A stretch of DNA of 6,849 nucleotides from Pontiella desulfatans (GCA_029287275.1 JARFRL010000003.1:1-6849), one strand, 5' to 3'. Positions 1-5,926 are shown, numbered from the stretch's first letter. Numbers and translations are program-made. The notes: generated by a model from the letters alone, not told the origin.

Positions 1-12
1 CTTTGTGGTTAA
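1..12 (-). repeat. Partial CACGAAGG-family repeat arm upstream of dprA
   Basis: The first 12 bases, CTTTGTGGTTAA, match the end of the right-hand repeat arm found before topA (CTTTGTGTTTAA at 1587-1598) at 11 of 12 positions. The rest of the arm would lie outside the window. It ends 7 nt before the dprA start codon, a placement like that of the arms before topA and xerC. The match is short, so it is convincing only together with the other copies. Confidence 0.55.
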
Positions 13-19
13 TGATTAG

Positions 20-1144
20 ATGCGAGAGCGATTGGCATATATTGTTTTGAACATGATCGAAGGGCTCGGACCCGTGAGCGTCCGGCGACTCATCGACGTG
101 TTGGGATCGCCCAAGGCGATTCTCGAGGCCGACCGCGAGGCGCTGATGGAAGCGCGCGGCGTGGGCGAGAAGCTCGCGCTCAAGATCATCACCCGCCGCG
201 ATTCGATCGACGCGGAGGAGGAACTTGAAAAGGCGGCCGACCTCGGCGCGCGGATCATCACGCCGTTGGACGAGGAATATCCCACGGCGCTGAAGGCGAT
301 TCACGATCCGCCGCTCGCGCTCTACGTTAAAGGGCGGTTGCTGCCCGCGGACGATAAAGCGCTCGGGATCGTCGGTTCGCGGTCGACCTCCCACTACGGG
401 CTCAACGCGGCGGATCGGTTGGCGTACCAACTAGGCCAGACCGGCTTCACCGTGGTTAGCGGCCTGGCCCGCGGCACCGATACCGCGGCGCATCGCGGCG
501 CGCTGAAAAGCAAGGGCCGAACCATCGCTGTGCTGGGCGGCGCGTTGGACTGTTTATACCCGCCGGAAAACGCGGCGCTTTCGGAACAAATCGCGAAACA
601 GGGCGCGGTCATCAGCGAGTACCCGCTGGGGCGTCAGGCCGATCGCATGACGTTTCCCTATCGCAACCGGATCATCAGCGGCTTGAGCATGGGCGTGTTG
701 TTGATCGAGTCCGACGTCAAGGGCGGTTCGATGCATACCATGGAAGCCGCGACGGAGCAGGGCCGGACGGTGTTCGCGTTGCCGGGGCGGATCGACACGC
801 CCGGCGCGAAGGGGCCGCACCTGCTGATCAAGAACGGCGCGAAGTTGGTGGAGCGCATCGACGATGTTCTGGAAGAGTACGAGTTCCTGATTCCGCCGTC
901 TGAATTGGACGCGCCGGAAGCCGCCACCGCGGCGCGGCCGGACGTGCCGCTCGACGAACGCGAATCCGCGGTCGTCGAGGCCCTTTGGAACGAGCCGATG
1001 GACGTCGATTCCCTCTCGCGCGAGCTGGGCGTCAAAAGCCACGAGCTGAGCGGAATCCTGCTCGGCTTGGAAATGAAGCGGGTGATCAAAACCCTGCCCG
1101 GCCGAATCGTCGAGCTGGCCGAGGATCTTCGGGAAATGAGATGA
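20..1144 (+). CDS. dprA: DNA-processing protein DprA (Smf)
   Basis: DprA binds incoming single-stranded DNA in the cytoplasm during natural transformation and loads RecA onto it; the gene is also kept in many species not known to be competent. The 374-aa product has the full family layout. Residues about 5-60 form a helix-hairpin-helix-rich region (GLGPVSVRRL, then ARGVGEKLALKI). A Rossmann-like DprA domain spans about 75-290, with VGSRS at 118-122, SGLARGTD at 147-154, a GGALDCLYPPEN segment, ISEYPLG and FPYRNRIISG at 212-221, followed by GGSMHT and ALPGRID. A winged-helix DprA C-terminal domain lies at about 310-365. The ATG at 20 gives the usual N-terminus for the family, but I see no clear Shine-Dalgarno sequence before it. 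The stop codon is followed at once by the left arm of the inverted repeat around the next gene. The product call is secure; activity in transformation is not shown. Confidence 0.96.
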   Translation: MRERLAYIVLNMIEGLGPVSVRRLIDVLGSPKAILEADREALMEARGVGEKLALKIITRRDSIDAEEELEKAADLGARIITPLDEEYPTALKAIHDPPLALYVKGRLLPADDKALGIVGSRSTSHYGLNAADRLAYQLGQTGFTVVSGLARGTDTAAHRGALKSKGRTIAVLGGALDCLYPPENAALSEQIAKQGAVISEYPLGRQADRMTFPYRNRIISGLSMGVLLIESDVKGGSMHTMEAATEQGRTVFALPGRIDTPGAKGPHLLIKNGAKLVERIDDVLEEYEFLIPPSELDAPEAATAARPDVPLDERESAVVEALWNEPMDVDSLSRELGVKSHELSGILLGLEMKRVIKTLPGRIVELAEDLREMR

Positions 1145-1170
1145 ACCACGAAGGCTCGAAGGACACCAAG
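1145..1170 (+). repeat. Left inverted-repeat arm of the GxxExxY cassette
   Basis: This 26-nt arm starts one base after the dprA stop codon and ends 2 nt before the ATG of the GxxExxY gene. It is made of short units (ACCACGAAGG, CTCGAAGG, ACACCAAG). It pairs with the reverse complement of 1570-1595 at 21 of 26 positions. The AAGGA at 1159-1163 lies 9 nt before the ATG and could serve as that gene's Shine-Dalgarno sequence, so the repeat may supply its translation signal. Confidence 0.85.
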
Positions 1171-1172
1171 AA

Positions 1173-1568
1173 ATGAAACATGAACCGCTCTCGGATGAGT
1201 TGGAACGGATCGGCAAGGAAATCGTTGATTCCTCGTATCGTGTTCATAAGGAGCTTGGTCCCGGTTTGTTGGAATCGGTTTATGAAGAATGCATGATTTA
1301 TGATTTGCGAAGAAAGGGTTTCAAGGTGGATCAGCAAGTCGTTTTACCGATCGAATTCGATGGCCGGATTCTTGAACGGAACAAATTTAGAATCGATATG
1401 GTGGTTGAAGAACAGGTGGTCGTGGAAAACAAGGCCGTGACGGAAATGAACCCCTTATTTGAAGCCCAAACGCTCACTTATCTTCGGCTAGGCAAGATGC
1501 GTTTGGGATATCTGATTAATTACAACGTCCCTTTAATTAAAAACGGTATCAAGCGACTCGTCGTCTAA
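1173..1568 (+). CDS. GxxExxY protein, PD-(D/E)XK nuclease-fold superfamily
   Basis: This is a 131-aa member of the GxxExxY family, related to the PD-(D/E)XK nuclease superfamily; no function is established that I know of. The signature G31-x-x-E34-x-x-Y37 sits in GPGLLESVYE. A nuclease-like core follows: D75 in FRIDMVV, then E85-x-K87 in VVENKAV, spaced as in PD-(D/E)XK enzymes. The C-terminus LGYLINYNVPLIKNGIKRLVV is typical of the family, and the length is normal, so the gene looks intact. There is no signal peptide or membrane segment; the protein should be cytoplasmic. Base composition differs from its neighbours: 52 G+C in the 120 bases 1261-1380 (43%) against 37 of 60 in dprA at 181-240, both counted by hand. 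The ORF is framed tightly by inverted repeats and lies between dprA and topA, which are direct neighbours in many genomes. Transfer or transposition-like insertion is an inference from this. Confidence 0.9.
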   Translation: MKHEPLSDELERIGKEIVDSSYRVHKELGPGLLESVYEECMIYDLRRKGFKVDQQVVLPIEFDGRILERNKFRIDMVVEEQVVVENKAVTEMNPLFEAQTLTYLRLGKMRLGYLINYNVPLIKNGIKRLVV

Positions 1569-1569
1569 C

Positions 1570-1595
1570 CTTCGAGTCCTTCGTGCCTTTGTGTT
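1570..1595 (-). repeat. Right inverted-repeat arm of the GxxExxY cassette
   Basis: This arm begins 1 nt after the stop codon of the GxxExxY gene and is the inverted partner of 1145-1170 (21 of 26 pairs). Similarity to the other right-hand arms continues through TTTAA to 1598. Over the 21 nt at 1578-1598 it matches the copy before xerC (4324-4344) at 19 positions and the copy after xerC (5344-5364) at 18. It overlaps the leader of topA. Confidence 0.85.
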
Positions 1596-1607
1596 TAAAA
1601 TAACAGT

Positions 1608-1613
1608 AGGAAG
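1608..1613 (+). promoter_or_regulatory. Ribosome binding site deciding the topA start
   Basis: AGGAAG lies 4 nt before the ATG at 1618. It favours that codon over the in-frame GTG at 1591, which falls inside the repeat arm, has no such site, and would add nine residues unlike the family N-terminus. Confidence 0.75.
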
Positions 1614-1617
1614 TGAA

Positions 1618-4185
1618 ATGAGCAAAAATCTAGTGATTGTGGAGTCGCCGGCGAAGGCGAAGAAGATCAACCAATTCCTGGGCAAGGACTATGTCGTGAT
1701 GGCCTCCGTGGGCCACGTGCGCGACCTGCCGCCCAAGAAACTCGGCGTGGACGTCGAAAAGGATTTCGAGCCGGAATACACGGCGACGACCCGCGGCAAG
1801 AAGGTGCTGAAGGAACTCAAGGCCGAGGCCAAGAAGTGCGAGAACGTCTATCTCGCGCCCGACCCGGACCGCGAGGGAGAGGCCATCGCCTGGCATCTGT
1901 ACGAGGCGCTCAAGAAAACCGTTCCGGACGAGAACTTCTTCCGCGTGACGTATAACGAGATCACCAAGCCCGCGATTCTCGCGGCGTTCGAACAGCCGGA
2001 AAAGATCGATATGGACCGGGTGAACGCGCAGCAGGCGCGGCGTATCCTCGACCGGCTCGTCGGTTTCCAGGGCAGCCCGGTGGTGCGCAAGCAGATCCGC
2101 GGCGCGCAGAGCGTCGGCCGCGTGCAGACCGTCGCGCTGCGCCTCGTCGTGGAGCGCGAGAACGCGATCACCAACTTCGAGCCGGAGACCTATTTCACCG
2201 TCGGCGCGCAAGTCCGCAAGCAGGAGGCGCCGCTGGATCCCTTCATCGTTAAATTGGCGCGGATCAACGGCGACCCCATCGGCATCAAGGAGCGCAAGCT
2301 GCTGCCCGGCGCGGTCAAGAGCATGGAGCAGCTCGAGGGCATCCAGAAGGAACTCGACAGCAGCCCGCTGAAAGTCAGCGACGTCATCACCAAGGAAGTC
2401 ACCCGTCGCGCGCGTCCGCCGTTCATCACCTCCACGCTGCAGCAGTCGGCGTCCGGCTCGTTGGGCTTGGCCCCGGCGCGGGCCATGGGCATCGCGCAGA
2501 AGCTGTATGAAAGCGGACTGATCACCTACATGCGTACCGACTCCTTCAACATCGCGAAAAGCGCCCAGGACGAGTGTCGCCAGTTCGTCGGCGAGAGCTA
2601 CGGCGCGGCGTATGTTCCCGAGAAGCCGAACTTCTATAAAAGCAAAGGCGCCGCGCAGGAAGCTCACGAAGCGATTCGTCCGACCGATGTGTCCGTCGAA
2701 CCCGGCCGCGAGGGCGTGAAGCTCGAAGCCGTGGAACAGAAGCTCTACAAGTTGATCTGGGAGCGTTTCGTCGCCAGCCAAATGGTGCCCGCGAGGATCG
2801 CGCGCCGCACCGTCGAGGTGGAAGCCGGTTCCGAAAACACCTATCTCTTCCGCGCCACCGCGTCGGAAATCGTGTTCCCCGGCTACATGAAAGCCAGCGG
2901 CGTCGAAGCCGCGGCCGACAAGCCGAAAGAGGGCGACGACTCCGAAACCGAAACGATCCCGCCGCTGGCGAAGGATGAAAACCTCGACGTGCTGGACTGG
3001 CTCTCCGAACAGAAGGAAACCAAGCCCGTTTCGCGCTACACCGAGGCGTCGCTCATTAAAGCCTTGGAGGAAAACGGCGTCGGCCGTCCATCGACCTACG
3101 CCGCGATCATGTCGAAGCTCGACGAACGCGAATACGTTTTGAAAGAAAAACGCTCGCTGATTCCGACCGAGCTGGGCAAGGAGCTGATCACGTTGGTGCT
3201 GCGTACCGAGGAAAAACTGAAGTCCGGCAACAAGGTCGATCTCTTCGAGGCCCGTTTCACCGCGGACATGGAGGCCAAACTCGACGACGTCGAGGAGGGC
3301 AAGATCGAGTGGACCGACATGATGAAGGAGTTCTATCCGTCATTGCTCGAATGGATCGACCACGCCAAGGAGACCGCGGAACCGGCCTTCGTCGCGAAAT
3401 GTTTCGACGCCTTGTCGAACGTCGTCGAGTGGGCGCCCGCGGTCAAGTCGGGCCGCCGGACCTACGACGACCAGAAGACCTTCGAGGATCTGAAGGAAAC
3501 GGTCGGCGAGGGCGAGCTGTTGTCCAAACGTCAGGGCGAAATGCTTCACAAAATGTGCTGCCGCTACATCAAGCAGGTGCCGGAAGGCCTCGCGACCGAA
3601 CTGGAATTGGTCGAGCCGGAAGCCGTCCGCGCCGATACGCCGCGCAAGATCCAGGTTTTGTCGAACGTCCAGTTCGAGGAGCCGCGCGCGGTGGGTAAGC
3701 GCACCTACGACGACAAGAAGTTCGTCTCGTCGCTCGGCGATCAAGTCACCATGGGCAAGCGATTGAGCGACCGTCAGGTCGCGTATCTCGACACGCTGCT
3801 GACGAAGTATTCCGACCAACTCGAAAACTTCGAGGCGCTCAAGGTCGAGTTCAAGCTCGATGAAAAGCCCGAAGTCGAGGCCGATCCCACCACCGCGCCG
3901 GTTATCGCGCTGATGGAAAACATCACCGAATGGGCCGAACCGACCATGCGCGGTAAACGCGAGTTCAACGACAAGACCTTCTTCGAGTCGATTTCCAGTC
4001 AGTTCAAAGGCCGGGGCGCGCTTTCCGATCGCCAGCTCGCCGCGCTCAAGAAAATGGCCGCGCGGTACACCGAGCAGATTCCGAACTACGTCGAGCTGAT
4101 GGATCAATACGGCCTGCCCGCGCCCCGCAAGCCCAAGCCGAAAAAAGAAGAGCCGAAAAAAGAAGAAGCTCCCTCCGAGGAATAA
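1618..4185 (+). CDS. topA: DNA topoisomerase I (type IA) with atypical repeat C-terminus
   Basis: This 855-aa enzyme relaxes negative supercoils by cutting one strand and passing the other through a 5'-phosphotyrosine intermediate. Starting at ATG 1618, the N-terminus MSKNLVIVESPAKAKK fits the family. The Toprim domain (about 4-110) carries E9 and the acidic triad D82, D84, E86 in DPDREGE. The active tyrosine is Y304 in ITYMRTDS. A conserved core motif, NGVGRPSTYA, is at 486-495. The core ends near 585. Bacterial TopA usually continues with C4 zinc fingers; here there is none, and the only cysteines past 590 are C595, C647 and C648. Instead three related units start near 601, 683 and 768, followed by a Pro/Lys/Glu tail (834-855). 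The catalytic part looks complete, so the gene should be functional. It follows the GxxExxY gene and precedes xerC, the usual order apart from the insert. Confidence 0.97.
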   Translation: MSKNLVIVESPAKAKKINQFLGKDYVVMASVGHVRDLPPKKLGVDVEKDFEPEYTATTRGKKVLKELKAEAKKCENVYLAPDPDREGEAIAWHLYEALKKTVPDENFFRVTYNEITKPAILAAFEQPEKIDMDRVNAQQARRILDRLVGFQGSPVVRKQIRGAQSVGRVQTVALRLVVERENAITNFEPETYFTVGAQVRKQEAPLDPFIVKLARINGDPIGIKERKLLPGAVKSMEQLEGIQKELDSSPLKVSDVITKEVTRRARPPFITSTLQQSASGSLGLAPARAMGIAQKLYESGLITYMRTDSFNIAKSAQDECRQFVGESYGAAYVPEKPNFYKSKGAAQEAHEAIRPTDVSVEPGREGVKLEAVEQKLYKLIWERFVASQMVPARIARRTVEVEAGSENTYLFRATASEIVFPGYMKASGVEAAADKPKEGDDSETETIPPLAKDENLDVLDWLSEQKETKPVSRYTEASLIKALEENGVGRPSTYAAIMSKLDEREYVLKEKRSLIPTELGKELITLVLRTEEKLKSGNKVDLFEARFTADMEAKLDDVEEGKIEWTDMMKEFYPSLLEWIDHAKETAEPAFVAKCFDALSNVVEWAPAVKSGRRTYDDQKTFEDLKETVGEGELLSKRQGEMLHKMCCRYIKQVPEGLATELELVEPEAVRADTPRKIQVLSNVQFEEPRAVGKRTYDDKKFVSSLGDQVTMGKRLSDRQVAYLDTLLTKYSDQLENFEALKVEFKLDEKPEVEADPTTAPVIALMENITEWAEPTMRGKREFNDKTFFESISSQFKGRGALSDRQLAALKKMAARYTEQIPNYVELMDQYGLPAPRKPKPKKEEPKKEEAPSEE
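3418..4116 (+). repeat. Three-unit protein repeat in the TopA C-terminus
   Basis: Three in-frame units cover TopA residues about 601-664, 683-747 and 768-833 (DNA about 3418-3609, 3664-3858 and 3919-4116). Each begins with an N(V/I) segment, then a basic stretch and a Y/F-(D/N)-D motif (GRRTYDD, GKRTYDDKKF, GKREFNDKTF). Next comes a hydrophobic helix, LS(K/D)RQ, another helix and a Y-x-x-Q step (YIKQ, YSDQ, YTEQ). The period is about 82-85 residues. The units are diverged rather than identical, so the duplication is old. The basic residues suggest DNA contact as a stand-in for the zinc fingers; this is inference. Confidence 0.85.
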
Positions 4186-4187
4186 AA

Positions 4188-4204
4188 AACACGAAGGCGC
4201 CAAG
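4188..4204 (+). repeat. Left arm of the inverted repeat bounding the topA-xerC gap
   Basis: AACACGAAGGCGCCAAG begins 2 nt after the topA stop codon. It pairs with the reverse complement of 4325-4341 at 14 of 17 positions and belongs to the same repeat family as the arms around the GxxExxY gene, but encloses no gene. Confidence 0.7.
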
Positions 4205-4253
4205 CGCGCGAAGACAACCCGTTCGCCACGGCCTTCGCGTTCTTCGCGCCTTC
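4193..4253 (+). repeat. Long imperfect hairpin after topA
   Basis: The 21-nt arms at 4193-4213 and 4233-4253 match as inverted repeats at 18 of 21 positions and enclose 19 nt. The left arm overlaps the repeat arm at 4188-4204. In RNA this would be a strong GC-rich stem. No T-run follows, so it does not look like an intrinsic terminator; it could protect the topA 3' end or simply be a folded repeat. Confidence 0.6.
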
Positions 4254-4335
4254 GACCTTTGACCTTCGCCTTTTCACCCTTTGAACCCTGCAGCCTTGAG
4301 ACCTTCGACCTTTGACCGCGCGACCTTCGTGCCTT
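4245..4335 (+). repeat. Short array of degenerate ACCTTYR units
   Basis: Most of this stretch splits into 7-10 nt units such as ACCTTTG, ACCTTCG, AACCCTGC, AGCCTTGAG, ACCTTCG and ACCTTTG. It runs without a break into the right repeat arm before xerC, whose core CCTTCGTG has the same pattern. A longer array of the same kind lies after xerC. Confidence 0.65.
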
Positions 4336-4341
4336 AGTGTT
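4325..4341 (-). repeat. Right repeat arm upstream of xerC
   Basis: CTTCGTGCCTTAGTGTT is the inverted partner of 4188-4204. The extended 21-nt match to the arm before topA (19 of 21) runs over 4324-4344 and ends 6 nt before the xerC start codon. Confidence 0.75.
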
Positions 4342-4350
4342 TAGACGTTT

Positions 4351-5304
4351 ATGAACGATCCGCGCGTAGAGCATTTCATTCAGTATTTGGAAGGCGAGAA
4401 AAACGCCTCCGAACACACGATCAGCAACTACCTGATTGATATCCGGCAGTTCTGCGAGATCACGTGGGGCGACGACGCGCGGCCGCCGTACAAATGGAAG
4501 GACGCGGATCGTTTTTCGGCGCGCAAGTTTCTGGTCTTTTTCCAAAAGCTGGAAATGGCGCCGACCACCACGGGGCGCAAGCTGTCGGCCTTGCGCTCGT
4601 TCTATCGGTTTCTACTGCGCGAGGAATACGTCGACCAGAATCCGTTCAGCGGGCTGAACCTGCCGAAGAAGGGGAGTTACCTCCCCCAGATTCTCTCCGT
4701 CGCCGAGGTGGGCAAGCTGCTCGAAGCGCCCGAGAAATACGCGGAGACCCAGTCCGCCACCAATCCGAAACAAAAACTTTGGCGCGAATACATGGTCGCC
4801 CGCGACGCGGCCATTCTCGAACTGCTCTATTCCACCGGCATGCGCGTCAACGAGTTGGTCACGCTGCCCGAAGAGCGAATCGATCTGCTCTCCGGCGTGG
4901 CCCGCGTTCGCGGCAAAGGCAAAAAGGAACGGCTTTGTCCGCTCGGTTCGCCCGCGATCCGGTCCCTGATGAAAAACCTGGAGCTGCGTGAAAACGTCTG
5001 GTTGCTGGAGGGCAAGAAGGACGTTCGGAGCCCGGTTTTCCTAAACAAGAACGGTGGCCCGATCACCGCGCGCTCCATCGAGCGCATGATGAAAAAATAC
5101 GTTTTGTTCCGCGGTCTGAACGCCGAGCTGACGCCCCACAGTCTGCGCCACAGTTTCGCCACGCATCTGCTCGACGCCGGGGCCGACCTACGCGGTGTTC
5201 AGGAGCTCTTGGGGCACGCCTCGCTCTCCACCACCCAGATCTACACGCACGTCTCCGTCGAGCGCCTCAAAGAGGTTTATCAACGCGCCCATCCCCGCGC
5301 CTAG
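4351..5304 (+). CDS. xerC: Tyrosine recombinase XerC
   Basis: XerC/XerD recombinases act at dif sites to resolve chromosome dimers at cell division. The 317-aa product has an N-terminal core-binding domain (about 1-105; EKNASEHTISNYLIDIRQF) and a C-terminal catalytic domain with every active-site residue: R165 (GMRVNE), K189 (RGKGKKER), H263 and R266 (HSLRH), H289 (LLGHASL) and the nucleophile Y298 (QIYTHVS). The end, ERLKEVYQRAHPRA, is typical of Xer proteins. It is slightly longer than the usual 295-300 aa, with extra residues near WGDDARPPYKWKDADR and before the catalytic domain. The ATG at 4351 gives the expected N-terminus, though there is no good Shine-Dalgarno sequence. Sequence alone does not cleanly separate XerC from XerD; the dprA-topA neighbourhood favours XerC. 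It could also be a single Xer acting alone if the genome has no partner. Confidence 0.93.
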   Translation: MNDPRVEHFIQYLEGEKNASEHTISNYLIDIRQFCEITWGDDARPPYKWKDADRFSARKFLVFFQKLEMAPTTTGRKLSALRSFYRFLLREEYVDQNPFSGLNLPKKGSYLPQILSVAEVGKLLEAPEKYAETQSATNPKQKLWREYMVARDAAILELLYSTGMRVNELVTLPEERIDLLSGVARVRGKGKKERLCPLGSPAIRSLMKNLELRENVWLLEGKKDVRSPVFLNKNGGPITARSIERMMKKYVLFRGLNAELTPHSLRHSFATHLLDAGADLRGVQELLGHASLSTTQIYTHVSVERLKEVYQRAHPRA

Positions 5305-5343
5305 CGACGCTACGTATCGTCGGCTTCCAGTCGCCCTCTGCGC

Positions 5344-5364
5344 CCTTCGCGCTTTCGTGTTTAA
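5344..5364 (-). repeat. Solo repeat arm downstream of xerC
   Basis: This 21-nt stretch (starting CCTTCGCGC and ending GTGTTTAA) matches the right-hand arm before topA at 18 positions. I find no left-hand partner between the xerC stop and this site, so it looks like a remnant or a solo copy. Confidence 0.65.
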
Positions 5365-5399
5365 CCATCCGTTGGCGCCGCTCACGCCTCTTACGAACA

Positions 5400-5560
5400 A
5401 CCTTGAGACCTTGCTCCTTCAGACCTTTGACTTTTCAACCCTTTAACCATGAAACCCTGAGACCTTCGACATTCAGACCTTCGACCTTTGACCTTCAGAC
5501 CTTTCAACCCTTTCAACCCTTGTAACCCCGTAACCCTGAAACCTTCAATCCTTCGCCCTC
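5400..5560 (+). repeat. Array of about twenty degenerate ACCTTYR-type units
   Basis: The region divides almost fully into 7-9 nt units beginning with A-C-C: ACCTTGAG, ACCTTTG, ACCCTTTA, ACCATGAA, ACCCTGAG, ACCTTCG, ACCTTTG, ACCTTCAG, ACCTTTCA, ACCCTTTCA, ACCCTTGTA, ACCCCGTA, ACCCTGAA and so on. Unit length and sequence vary, so it is not a simple satellite. Reading frames through it on either strand give only low-complexity peptides of the GLKGLKV or SQRSEGARS kind and are not genes. Similar units fill part of the topA-xerC gap. Its role is unknown. From 5561 to 5649 I see only pyrimidine-rich sequence. Confidence 0.75.
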
Positions 5561-5649
5561 CGCGGCCACTCCCCGTTGGAGTTTCACGTCTCAATCGTCA
5601 CGCCTCTCGTCCATCCGTTTCAGCTTTCAACTTTCCTCCCTTTTCCCGC

Positions 5650-5677
5650 TTGCCATTCAAACACCGATGCGTACACT
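5650..5677 (+). promoter_or_regulatory. Promoter of the tRNA-Pro gene
   Basis: A -35 like TTGCCA (5650-5655, 5 of 6 to the sigma-70 consensus) is followed after 16 bp by TACACT (5672-5677, 4 of 6). Transcription would start around 5684-5686, some ten bases before the mature tRNA 5' end, a common layout for single tRNA genes. Confidence 0.6.
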
Positions 5678-5695
5678 ACGCAGTCTTTTGGTCAT

Positions 5696-5772
5696 CGGGG
5701 CGTGGCTCAGCCTGGTAGAGCGCTACGTTCGGGACGTAGAAGTCGCTGGTTCGAATCCAGTCGCCCCGACCA
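5696..5772 (+). tRNA. tRNA-Pro (anticodon CGG), CCA end encoded
   Basis: The full cloverleaf can be drawn. The 7-bp acceptor stem CGGGGCG/CGCCCCG (5696-5702 with 5762-5768) is perfect. The D stem is GCTC/GAGC, and the anticodon stem is CTACG/CGTAG with loop TTCGGGA. The anticodon CGG at 5730-5732 is followed by G37, as expected for proline tRNAs. The T stem has loop TTCGAAT and one G-U pair. A discriminator A and genomic CCA (5770-5772) complete it. It decodes CCG, a codon in frequent use in the neighbouring GC-rich genes. It has its own promoter and terminator and so seems to be a single-gene unit. Confidence 0.97.
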
Positions 5773-5781
5773 TGTATTTCC

Positions 5782-5811
5782 GCGTCGTTTTCCCGAAACG
5801 ACGCTTTTTTT
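5782..5811 (+). terminator. Intrinsic terminator of tRNA-Pro
   Basis: A perfect 9-bp stem GCGTCGTTT/AAACGACGC (5782-5790 with 5796-5804) has a 5-nt loop and is followed by seven T residues (5805-5811). It starts 9 nt after the tRNA CCA end. Confidence 0.93.
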
Positions 5812-5876
5812 GTGTCGAGGCTGGATGAGAGCCATGGAGCGGGTTTGGCGCGAGCCCGCGAAGCGAGCTTGGGAAT

Positions 5877-5902
5877 AAAAAAAGCCGCCCGAGAGGACGG
5901 CT
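5877..5902 (-). terminator. Intrinsic terminator of the minus-strand unit
   Basis: Read on the minus strand, AGCCGTCC and GGGCGGCT pair over 8 bp with one U-G, around a TCTC loop, and are followed by a T-run (plus-strand A-run at 5877-5882 and within the stem). It lies 24 nt after the stop codon of the Lys-rich gene and converges on the tRNA terminator. Confidence 0.9.
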
Positions 5903-5926
5903 ACGCGGTCGAAGCGTCACGGTCGG

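Noticed and set aside
554..1216. Long minus-strand frames opposite dprA, and similar ones opposite topA
   Set aside because: Their peptides are Arg/Leu-rich shadows of GC-rich codons and show no domain; the plus-strand genes are certain.
1591..1617. GTG start adding nine residues to TopA
   Set aside because: The GTG lies inside the repeat arm and has no ribosome binding site; the ATG at 1618 has AGGAAG 4 nt upstream and gives the standard N-terminus.
1145..5560. CRISPR array
   Set aside because: The repeats are short, degenerate and either inverted or contiguous; there are no constant spacers of 30-40 nt and no cas genes.
5391..5594. Minus-strand reading frame with GLKGLKGLKV and SQRSEGARSQ peptides
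   Set aside because: It is a translation of the short-unit array, open only because the units happen to lack stop codons.
5723..5920. Minus-strand reading frame ending in VGATGFEPATSTSRT
   Set aside because: That peptide is the antisense translation of the tRNA gene, a known annotation artefact.
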